This document shows positions 6,801 through 14,494 of a DNA stretch of 35,819 nt, one piece after another. The position numbers and the translations under genes are program-made. The number at the start of each line of letters is the position of its first letter. Position 1 is the stretch's first letter. The DNA is taken from positions 1 through 35,819 of IMG/VR virus record IMGVR_UViG_3300024062_000027, one strand, 5' to 3'. The stretch is from a virus. The notes beneath the pieces were generated by a model that was given only the letters and a program-made list of their open reading frames with translations, was not told the DNA's origin and did not search any database.

Positions 6801-9800
6801 TTTATTAGCTAATCTTATCGCTTTATCTCTTTTGTTAAGCTCTTCTCTTACTTTTTCCGGAGATTTATTACTAGCAGACATACTAGCTTCTTTAGCAACT
6901 TCAATGTTTTGCTTTTGGACTTTAGCTTTTTCAGGTGCAAATTCTATAGCTTGTTTAGCTTCAACGGTTTCCACTGTGGGTTTCATTTTACTAAGAACTT
7001 CTAATGCTCTTTTTTTGCCCATATCCCTAAGAGCAACTTCTCCCATAGTTTTACCAGCATCTTTTCCTTTCATTATTATCTGATCAAAAGCTCTCTCTGG
7101 GATTACAAGAGTATTAGCTCTGTCAGAAGAAGATGTTCTTATGGTTTTTCCAGTAGCATCTTTATCACCTTGAAGTCTTTTGTCAATTAAATACTGCCCA
7201 CCAGTACGAGTCATCTTTTTATAATTTAAGTTCTTTTGAGCTTGACTTAAACTTTTATCAGCGTACGTAGCAAAAAACTCTTTAGACTCGTTTAGACGCT
7301 CTTTGACATGTTCATTATGAGACTCTACATTTTCCTCTTTTGTTCCTTGCTTTCTAGGATCTTTCTCTAATCTTTTAGATATAGACTCATAAGAAGTAGC
7401 TCCTCTTGGAATACCAGTACTAGAATTTGTTTGCAATCTTTCTATAACTAATGCAGCGTTAGGATTCATCTTATCAACTCTAGAGAAATACCAATCTTTT
7501 AAGTTTGTATTATGCTTAGATGTTAATTCATAAGCTTCTTGATGAGTCATTTCTCCTTCTTTAACTTTAGCTAATAAATCTTTACCAATTAATAACTCAT
7601 AATGCCTATTCATCCATTCAGTTGGATTTGTTTTATAATCAACTTCTCTATTTATTTTAGCTGAACTTTTTTTAAACGCACCTGGCTCAGGTAGTTTAGC
7701 ATATTTAACTTTTTCTACAAATTTTTCAGTTTTTGCTTTATCACCTTTTGCTAATTCAGGAACTTCAAATAATTTTTCTAAATAATTACCCGCTCCTTTA
7801 TAGCCTTTTTCTGTAGCACCTTTACCTGTAATATTTTTAGGATTAGCTCTAGTTCCATCTGAAAACCTTAAAGTAGTATTAGCCGTCAAACTAGACTGTA
7901 TAGCTCTTTCAATATTAGTAGGAAGATATTCAAAATCTATATCTTTTAACAAGGTCTCAACAGCGTCTTGCATTTTTGGTAAATGCTCTTCAGTTAATAT
8001 ATTTTTTTCTATACTAGGAAAATATTCTACATCAAGTCCAGATTTATTAAGTGCTGAAACCACATCTTTAAAGTTCTTTTCTGTTTTATTATATATATCT
8101 TTTGCTTCTTTAAAAGTTACATCAACACCATCTTCAATTTTTACTTGTTCTCTAAGATCTTCTATTATTTGTTTTTCAGTAGCTGCAGATCTTTCTTCTT
8201 CTAGTTTTATAGTCTCTTTATCTGTAAACTCAGCAGCTTTTTTATATTCTTCATTATAATGTTTAATTAACTCTGCTTGGATAGCTATATCTTTAGTAGC
8301 AAATTTTACAGCTGCTTCAAGTTCTGGTGCTCCCATAACTTTTTTCCTGTTTAAGTATTTACCAAGTCTTTCTATTATTATAGGATCAAACTTATTACTA
8401 GCCGCAAAATTTTCTACTACTTTGTTACTAGCTGAAAATTTACTAGATCCTTTATATAATTCCTGTATAGCTTTGTCAAGATTTTGCTGTATGTCTTTGT
8501 CTCCTATCTCTTGCTTTAACTCTTGCAGCGCTTCTCTTTGTATCTTGCCTTCAACCATTCTAATATAGTTTCTAGCAAGTGCAGTGTTTAATGTAGATTG
8601 ATTTCTTAAAGCATCTTTCTCCTTTTTAGTCTTAGCTTCGTTTTTACCTTTAAACTCTTTAGGATTAACTATACCTGCTTTATCTCTAAACGATTTAGCG
8701 TCAAAGTTTTTAGCTGTCTGAACATAAGGTTGACTACCTTTACCCATAGATCTTATATCAGTTTTATCATATAGCTTTTTTACAATAGATTTATCTATAT
8801 TTAAAGAAGTACCTTGCTTGCTTTGATCGCCAGTTCTTTGTCCATCTTGAGCACGCATCATTTCTTTTCTTTTCTGTAAAGTTTTTCTATCTTTTTCAGA
8901 ACCTGATTTTTTGTACTTTGCTTCTAGTTCAGCTATATCTCCTGCTACAATGTCTTTAGGTTGAAGTTGAGTAGTGTTTAAAAGTCTGGAGTATTCTTCA
9001 GATATATCATACAGCTTTTTATTTAAGTTATAAGCTTCACTACCTTGCTCACTTCTCATACCATCCTTAATCTTTATATCACCTTTGGTAGTATTTTTAG
9101 AATCAAGTGGATTTTTACCTGCTAATGTAGATTCACTTATGCCGAAAAACTCTGCAGCTTCTTTTGGAGACATGATCTTATTATCTGCGTAATCTAATTT
9201 ATCTAATTTTTCTAAGTCTATAGTTTTTTCTCCAGTTGCTTTATCTACTTTTACTATATCTTTTAATAGTTGATCTTTAACTGACGTATTGTATTTCTCT
9301 ACAGTCTTAGGATCCATTACTCTTCTAGGGTCTATACCTTTTGTAGCGGCTTTATCAGTAGATTCAGGTGTCGATGTTGATCTATCTACTTGTCTTTCCA
9401 TTACGGTCTTTACACCTTCTTGATTTTCACTAAGAGTCTTAGTTTTCTTTTCTGTTCTTTTTATATTATCTCCTGCTCTCCAATCTAGTTTTTTACCTAT
9501 GTATCCAGCTAAACTAAAAGATCCTTCAGTCTTTTTAACTTCAGGATTAAAAGCTTTAACTGTATTAAACAGTTCTGTCATAGCTGTTTCTGAAGCTGTA
9601 TCTTCAGGGTTTTCAACACCTTTTCTTCTATTTATATTAATTAAATCAGGTACGAAGCTGTAAGCCATTTTAAGAACTTCACCTGGATTTTCTTCCGTCC
9701 ATTTGTCCCAAGCTTCTTTAGATGTAGCATGCTCTTTTTCAATTCTACCTATAGTTTCATTTCTCTTCTTTTGATGCTCTTTTAATCGGACTTCATTTTC

Positions 9801-12800
9801 AGCAATTTTATTAGATTTATTTAAACTAACACTTGTTCCGTATTCTTCATTTAATTTATTAAGCTTATCTATACTTTCTTTTAATACTTCACTTTTAACT
9901 TTAGAAGATCTTGTTCCACCTCTTAATACAAAATCTACATATTCTTTAGGATTAGAAGAAAGCTCTAGACTAGTAACTTCTTTTATTTCTCTCTCAGTAC
10001 CTTTAACACCTTCAAATGCTTTTTGCTCTGCTAATTGAACAAACTCAGCTAAAAACTCTTTTTCTACGTTTATATCTCTAGCACCGTTGTTTTTTACGTT
10101 TTCTTTATATTCTCTATAAGCTTTAACTTTTTCCATTTCAGCTTCAACCTTTTCATAAGCGCCTGTTCCTCTTCTTTTAAGCTCTGATTTAACATTGTCT
10201 ATGTAATCAAGCTTTTCTTGTGTGGCGATTTCTTTGGCTTTTTCGCTACTTATATTTGGTTGTTCTGCACTTATTTCACTAGCTCTCTTGTTAATAGCCG
10301 CTTCACCTACCATGGCTTCTTGAGTTCCATGGCCTAAAATCTCGTGAGCTTCTAAACCTGTTTCTCTAACTTCTCTAGCTATATCTTTGTTAAATATAGC
10401 AATTGATTTACCTTTGTTAGGATTAGGTATAGTAGAAGAACCTGTCTCTGGATCAATTATTCTAACTCTAGTGTCCACTCCAAACAAACCAGATTCAGTA
10501 CCTACAAAAGTTCCCTCAGGAAACTGCTCTTGAAACTTATTAATCTCTGATTGATTACCTTCAAAAACTTCAAGTCCAGCTTCTTTAGCCATTTCAATAG
10601 TTCTTGGAGCTTCTTCTTTTAAAGCTCTTTCATATTCTTGTAAAGAAAGTTTTTCATTTAAACCTTCAATTACGTCTCTTTCTTTTTCAATAAACTCAAT
10701 TTGTTTTTCAGCATCTACTTTGTCGATTCCTGTTAACTTTTTTTCATTAATCTGCTTTTGTATATTGAATATTTCTCCATTCATGACTAGTACTTGAGAG
10801 TAGTTATTCATGAATGCCATTCCTTCTGCAGATGACAATCTTTTATTATTGTTGCTAAACTTATCTCTAGCTCTATTTACAACCTTATTAGACAAATCAG
10901 TTACGCCTTGGGCTTGTTTTTCGCTATAACCCAAAAGCATTATCTCATATTTAGGTACTAGATTTCCATTTGTTGCACCCGCATCAGCAAAGTTTAGAAA
11001 ATCTATCCCATCTAGTTCATTACCTTTTTCAAAAGATTTAATTGAAGACTGAAGACGTTCTCCTACTTCAAATAAAGGATCGTTTTTGTAATTATTGTCA
11101 ATATATTTTTTCTGTTTTAAGTCTAGATCTTTGTAACTTTTATCGTATACGCTAATAGCAACTTGTTCTTTAACGTTTTCAGGTTGCCAAGACTTTGACA
11201 ACTCTGTAAAAGATTTTTTTGTTTTTAATTTATTTCCTAATCTATAATAATGGCGCACCTGATTAGGTTTGTCAGCGGTAGGAATGCTAGGATCGTTTTT
11301 TATTTCTTTTATTTTTGCTCTAACAGCTTTATCAACATCAGCATCTACATGATATTCATCACCTTTAACTTTTTTTAGACCTATTTCTCTATAAGCAGAG
11401 TTCCAAGCTGGATTATCTCCATTAATTCTATCTACTTCTCTTTTAAATGTTTCAACAGATTTTTTAATTCCTTGAGAAGGATGAGACAATTGCATAGCTA
11501 ACATAGCTCCATAAGTTTCCATTAAAGCTTCACCATCTGTTAACTCATGAAAAATAGAAGCCATAGACTTTCCAGCTATTATATTTTCAATTGCTCCTTC
11601 AGCCTGTAATAAAGATGCAGCAGTCATAGGTTGCGCTACACCAAACTTAAATAATCCAGTTGTTGTTTCTATTCCTGGAGTTTTATTCATCCACTTTAAG
11701 GTTTTAAACAAACCTTTACTTCCATTTTTATATTGTGTCTTAGCTGTATTGTATATAGCTTTATTCATTTTGTCACCTACTTTAGTGACTCCAGCTCTAC
11801 CTGCTCCTAACGTCATTGCTAGTCTTAAGTTATGACCAGCGCCCATTGCTTCTTTGTCAAATACTTGTTCGTCCATTAAGCTAGCTCCTTCTAAAGCGTA
11901 GAATTCAGCACCAACACCCGCTGTGTATCTTGTTAAAGAACTAGCAACAGTAGGATTCATACCAAGTTTAACAGCACCACCAAATGCTTTGCCCATGATA
12001 AATCTAGACATATTAGCAACATTGCCTGCTCCACCAGTCAGTAAAAAAGTAGCTGCCATTTCTAAACCCATTCTACTTAAATCTCCTACTTGTCCTCCAC
12101 TTCGTTCCCAACTATCTACAGCTTCATTCATTTGAAACTTTTCTTTATCAGTAAGTTCAATACCTTCAGCTTGCATCTCTTCATACATTCTTCTTCTAGC
12201 TTCATTAGGGCTAATATTCTCCATGTCAAAAGCTGGTGCAAAAGAATAATAAGCCGCACCTCCAAACCCGTCTCTTTCTGTAGACGTCATGTCTACGTTT
12301 AAAACTTTAGCTAGTCCTAATACAGTTCTATCTTCAACAGCATTGTTCCAAGCTTTAACAAGAGGAGATTCACTATTAGGAATTGTAGTTAGTTTTAATG
12401 GTAACTCACCAGTGTTTGCAATTTCTTGCATTCTGGCTATATCAGCTGATAAAGCTTGATCAGAACCAACTGCGTCACCTACTATATTGTAAAACTTTTG
12501 AGCACTACTTCCTTCAAACAACCATTCTGCCTGCCTGTTATTTAATTGTTTTGCTAAATATATTAATTCAGAGTTATTAGAATGAATTCTTCTATTCAAA
12601 AAATCTTGACTGACAAATTTATATTCATCAACCTTGTTTTTCATATAATTTGATTCAGATCTTATTGCTGCATCACCTTCACTATAATGAACATTAGGAG
12701 TATTACCTTCAATATCTTTATATATATCAAATTCTCCATTGTCTAATAAATTAGAAACTGTTGATACATATCTATTTTCTAGTATTTCATCTTCTTTAGT

Positions 12801-14480
12801 TTTTGGAAACTTCTCTTTAGCTATTGCTTCAGCTTCCTCTTTAGTCTTACCTTCTTTTAAGCTTTCAATAAAAGAAGCTTGTCTATTATTAGCTAATTCT
12901 TCTGACCTTGATTGAAAACTAGTTCCAAGTTCTGCAAGTTTCTTTCTATCCTCCTCAGGTATACCTTCGTTGTAAGCGTTATCTATAAGTATGTCTACAT
13001 TCTTAGCGTTCTGAGCTTGTTCAATATTATAGCTAGCTAAATCTGCAACAGCATCAGTAGATGCTTCAGGACCTAATTCAATAGCTGCTTTTTTGTAACT
13101 TATATTGTATTCTTCTGTATCAATTTTTTTTACTTCTCTTTCTTCAATCTTGCTAGAAACCTCTAATCCAACAGGGTCGTTAGAAAACCATGTTCTTAAA
13201 TCTTCTTTTAAAGATTGCATTCTTTCACTAGCTAAAGAAGCATAAAGTGTTCTTATTTGATCTATCTCATATTCAGTTTTAGGTGTGTCACCAAACTCAA
13301 GTTCATCAAAAGCTTTTTTAGCAAGTTGATATTGTTCTTCGCCTGCGTAAGTAGGCAATCCTAATCGGTAATAATTATCTATTAAATCATCTTTAGCATA
13401 CATGTCATTTATCATGCCCGATCTTATAAACTGCTCTTGAAACTGCGCTTCACTAGCGTCTACCATTCCACCAGTCGCTTCACCTATACTCTTGAGCAAA
13501 AGTCCATCAAATGGGTTTACTACAACTTCTTCGTCTTCTACAATGGCGTCTATAGTATTACTTATTTTTTGAGATTCATCGTTTTCTAAGCCCATTAAAT
13601 TAGCTTGAAACCTTAAAGCACCTTGTATATATTCGTCTTCTTGTACTATACCTTGAACCGCTTCTTCTAAAGTTTCATATTTACCTGTAAAAAGTTCTTT
13701 TTTTGCTTTTTCAATTAAATATCCTTTTGCTTCTACTTCGACTTCTTCACCGTTTCTATTAGTGGTTTTAACTTTTATTGGGTTTACCATTCCACTATCG
13801 GATGTGAATCTTCTATCTTTTTCTACGTCTACTATATTACCTTCTTCGTCTACTTCTTTTTTTGTTACAACTTTTTTATCTTTTCCTGGCTGCGAGTCTA
13901 CATTTACTAAATCAATAAGAGTATTGTAAGATTTTCTACCTCCTTTAGCATGCTTTGCGTCTACCTTGTCTTGATCAACACTTTTACCGTAGTTGTTACT
14001 GTATTTAGTTCTATTGTAATCTGTATTAAGAGGTAAATAAGTGTATTCTTTTGTAACATTGTCATACACTTGCACTTGATCTAACCTTGCTTGATCCTCG
14101 TTGAATTCAAACCTAGTGCTACCATCTTCTGTTTTTATGTTATCATACTTGACTCTCAACATAGGAACTAATTCTTCCTCTGATACATTATCAAATTCTT
14201 CAAAAGAAATATTTTCAGAAGTATCAACAATTTGATCTTCTTCTTCTAATGCTTCTTGTGTTTCTTTCTGCAGAGCTCTATTTTCATGATTTAACACAAG
14301 ACTTCCAGGGATAAAAGCAGATTCTTCTTCTACTACTTCTTCTTCACCTTCTGCTACTTCGTCAGCAAACTGAGTTGTATAATCAACTTCATCTTCTGCT
14401 ACTTCATCTTCTGCTACTTCTGCTACTTCGTCATCAGCAAATTGAGCTGTATAGTCTATGATTTCGTCTTCGTCTTCCAT
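3900..14480 (-). CDS. giant polyvalent virion protein (T7 gp16 position): zincin-like, sigma-like and HAD domains
   Basis: The product is about 3526 aa. I chose the ATG at 14480 (MEDEDEII), 14 bases after the previous stop; an upstream ATG at 14543 would add 21 residues and overlap that gene by 49 bases. In order: acidic N-terminus with DYTxQFAD/DEVAE repeats (9-40); long helical region; glycine-rich hydrophobic stretch (804-990); HEILGH (1379-1384) with EFLAE (1475-1479), a zincin-like pattern; sigma-70 region 2-like segment (1596-1675) and helix-turn-helix-like stretch from 1770 (MSPKEAAEFFGISESTLAG); HAD phosphatase (DFDDT 2572-2576, LTARS 2649-2653, DD 2706-2707); FFIPPSAEDF helical region; conserved C-terminal module (about 2995-3220: MFLNARSAVLQT, ADSFAIASGGAMFYRNR, FANTPMQYAR) that I associate with large marine-phage proteins. 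Its position after gp14- and gp15-like genes suggests a packaged, ejected protein; enzymatic activities are untested inference. Confidence 0.85.
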   Translation of the reverse strand: MEDEDEIIDYTAQFADDEVAEVAEDEVAEDEVDYTTQFADEVAEGEEEVVEEESAFIPGSLVLNHENRALQKETQEALEEEDQIVDTSENISFEEFDNVSEEELVPMLRVKYDNIKTEDGSTRFEFNEDQARLDQVQVYDNVTKEYTYLPLNTDYNRTKYSNNYGKSVDQDKVDAKHAKGGRKSYNTLIDLVNVDSQPGKDKKVVTKKEVDEEGNIVDVEKDRRFTSDSGMVNPIKVKTTNRNGEEVEVEAKGYLIEKAKKELFTGKYETLEEAVQGIVQEDEYIQGALRFQANLMGLENDESQKISNTIDAIVEDEEVVVNPFDGLLLKSIGEATGGMVDASEAQFQEQFIRSGMINDMYAKDDLIDNYYRLGLPTYAGEEQYQLAKKAFDELEFGDTPKTEYEIDQIRTLYASLASERMQSLKEDLRTWFSNDPVGLEVSSKIEEREVKKIDTEEYNISYKKAAIELGPEASTDAVADLASYNIEQAQNAKNVDILIDNAYNEGIPEEDRKKLAELGTSFQSRSEELANNRQASFIESLKEGKTKEEAEAIAKEKFPKTKEDEILENRYVSTVSNLLDNGEFDIYKDIEGNTPNVHYSEGDAAIRSESNYMKNKVDEYKFVSQDFLNRRIHSNNSELIYLAKQLNNRQAEWLFEGSSAQKFYNIVGDAVGSDQALSADIARMQEIANTGELPLKLTTIPNSESPLVKAWNNAVEDRTVLGLAKVLNVDMTSTERDGFGGAAYYSFAPAFDMENISPNEARRRMYEEMQAEGIELTDKEKFQMNEAVDSWERSGGQVGDLSRMGLEMAATFLLTGGAGNVANMSRFIMGKAFGGAVKLGMNPTVASSLTRYTAGVGAEFYALEGASLMDEQVFDKEAMGAGHNLRLAMTLGAGRAGVTKVGDKMNKAIYNTAKTQYKNGSKGLFKTLKWMNKTPGIETTTGLFKFGVAQPMTAASLLQAEGAIENIIAGKSMASIFHELTDGEALMETYGAMLAMQLSHPSQGIKKSVETFKREVDRINGDNPAWNSAYREIGLKKVKGDEYHVDADVDKAVRAKIKEIKNDPSIPTADKPNQVRHYYRLGNKLKTKKSFTELSKSWQPENVKEQVAISVYDKSYKDLDLKQKKYIDNNYKNDPLFEVGERLQSSIKSFEKGNELDGIDFLNFADAGATNGNLVPKYEIMLLGYSEKQAQGVTDLSNKVVNRARDKFSNNNKRLSSAEGMAFMNNYSQVLVMNGEIFNIQKQINEKKLTGIDKVDAEKQIEFIEKERDVIEGLNEKLSLQEYERALKEEAPRTIEMAKEAGLEVFEGNQSEINKFQEQFPEGTFVGTESGLFGVDTRVRIIDPETGSSTIPNPNKGKSIAIFNKDIAREVRETGLEAHEILGHGTQEAMVGEAAINKRASEISAEQPNISSEKAKEIATQEKLDYIDNVKSELKRRGTGAYEKVEAEMEKVKAYREYKENVKNNGARDINVEKEFLAEFVQLAEQKAFEGVKGTEREIKEVTSLELSSNPKEYVDFVLRGGTRSSKVKSEVLKESIDKLNKLNEEYGTSVSLNKSNKIAENEVRLKEHQKKRNETIGRIEKEHATSKEAWDKWTEENPGEVLKMAYSFVPDLININRRKGVENPEDTASETAMTELFNTVKAFNPEVKKTEGSFSLAGYIGKKLDWRAGDNIKRTEKKTKTLSENQEGVKTVMERQVDRSTSTPESTDKAATKGIDPRRVMDPKTVEKYNTSVKDQLLKDIVKVDKATGEKTIDLEKLDKLDYADNKIMSPKEAAEFFGISESTLAGKNPLDSKNTTKGDIKIKDGMRSEQGSEAYNLNKKLYDISEEYSRLLNTTQLQPKDIVAGDIAELEAKYKKSGSEKDRKTLQKRKEMMRAQDGQRTGDQSKQGTSLNIDKSIVKKLYDKTDIRSMGKGSQPYVQTAKNFDAKSFRDKAGIVNPKEFKGKNEAKTKKEKDALRNQSTLNTALARNYIRMVEGKIQREALQELKQEIGDKDIQQNLDKAIQELYKGSSKFSASNKVVENFAASNKFDPIIIERLGKYLNRKKVMGAPELEAAVKFATKDIAIQAELIKHYNEEYKKAAEFTDKETIKLEEERSAATEKQIIEDLREQVKIEDGVDVTFKEAKDIYNKTEKNFKDVVSALNKSGLDVEYFPSIEKNILTEEHLPKMQDAVETLLKDIDFEYLPTNIERAIQSSLTANTTLRFSDGTRANPKNITGKGATEKGYKGAGNYLEKLFEVPELAKGDKAKTEKFVEKVKYAKLPEPGAFKKSSAKINREVDYKTNPTEWMNRHYELLIGKDLLAKVKEGEMTHQEAYELTSKHNTNLKDWYFSRVDKMNPNAALVIERLQTNSSTGIPRGATSYESISKRLEKDPRKQGTKEENVESHNEHVKERLNESKEFFATYADKSLSQAQKNLNYKKMTRTGGQYLIDKRLQGDKDATGKTIRTSSSDRANTLVIPERAFDQIIMKGKDAGKTMGEVALRDMGKKRALEVLSKMKPTVETVEAKQAIEFAPEKAKVQKQNIEVAKEASMSASNKSPEKVREELNKRDKAIRLANKINKPIKKARVFDFDDTIARTKSKVFATKEGKRKVLTAEEFAKQGEKLKSEGWDMDFSDFNKVVDGKKGPLFDVMKKMKEAAGERDMFVLTARSQESAKAIHEFLKEMGLDIPIENIKGLGDSSPFAKSDWVVEKASEGYNDFYFADDHTANVKAVRDALEVIDVKSQTQIARMNASNKMNERFNEILENSTGIGKEKIFSDIKAEIRGDKARRQKFFIPPSAEDFNGLLYRTLGKGKKGEAAMEFYKENLLDPYTRAQENLSKDRVNLMSDFKELKKQLDVPKELKKKTDSGFTNEQAVRVFLWSKTGKEIPGISKTDFKELNDIVENNPKLKAFAEQILTLTKGDGYSTPSSSWNAGTITTDLISLLNKTKRAKYLEQWKENKNVIFSKENLNKLEAAFGKKYREALENSLNRMESGSNRTNGGNRLSNRVLDYVNNSTGVVMFLNARSAVLQTISAANFTNWTFNNPLKMGKAFANQPQYWKDFVELINSDYLKDRRNGLKLNISESEIADAAATGTNKAKAAVSYILEKGYAPTKFADSFAIASGGAMFYRNRVNDLVKNGMSEVDAKKKAMEEFIQASEKSQQSSDPSKISSQQASDLGRVVLSFANTPMQYARIQKRAIQDIANGRGSNRENLSKIAYYGFLQNVIFNSLQQGLFAMGFGDGDIGEEEEKKITNTISGMVDSQLRGLGMAGVTLQVLKNLGMDIYNRSERDRPEYGDAWIKLLEFSPAIKSKLSRFRGAAYPFDSKKRRAEVFEKGFSLDNPAYESVAKVISGVTNVPLDRLYNKVNNLKAAMQEDTETWKSVAMVLGWPEWQLRTEADVKQGYRDDPSKFGAWEQKSILSQFGYTDDEIKKLKNSDMRVEEIKKIQEEKDKQYFPKDEDKKIYYKAKNTDKDQALDSPAKLKSMIKATQIRHLKNYGLSSQEIKSLKYEADRVARLLELAKQPGQVDSLANDINYTDQFQ
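14361..14456 (-). repeat. acidic peptide repeat at the N-terminus of the giant protein
   Basis: The coding sequence contains an imperfect duplication: DYTAQFADDEVAE, then further DEVAE copies, then DYTTQFADEVAE (residues 9-42). At DNA level it appears as repeated cttctgctacttc-type units. It probably arose by slippage in low-complexity coding DNA and gives a very acidic, disordered leader. Confidence 0.7.
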
Positions 14481-14494
14481 ATTGAATAAAAATT

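Noticed and set aside
5512-7083. Plus-strand open frames opposite the giant gene
   Set aside because: They are leucine/serine/phenylalanine-rich translations of antisense lysine/glutamate-rich codons and lie entirely inside a long, motif-bearing gene on the other strand.
3900-14480. Giant protein as an N4-type or crAss-type virion RNA polymerase
   Set aside because: The size fits, but I find no DFDGD-type metal-binding motif of multi-subunit-like polymerases and no single-subunit polymerase motifs; the only DxDxD-like string is the HAD DFDDT.
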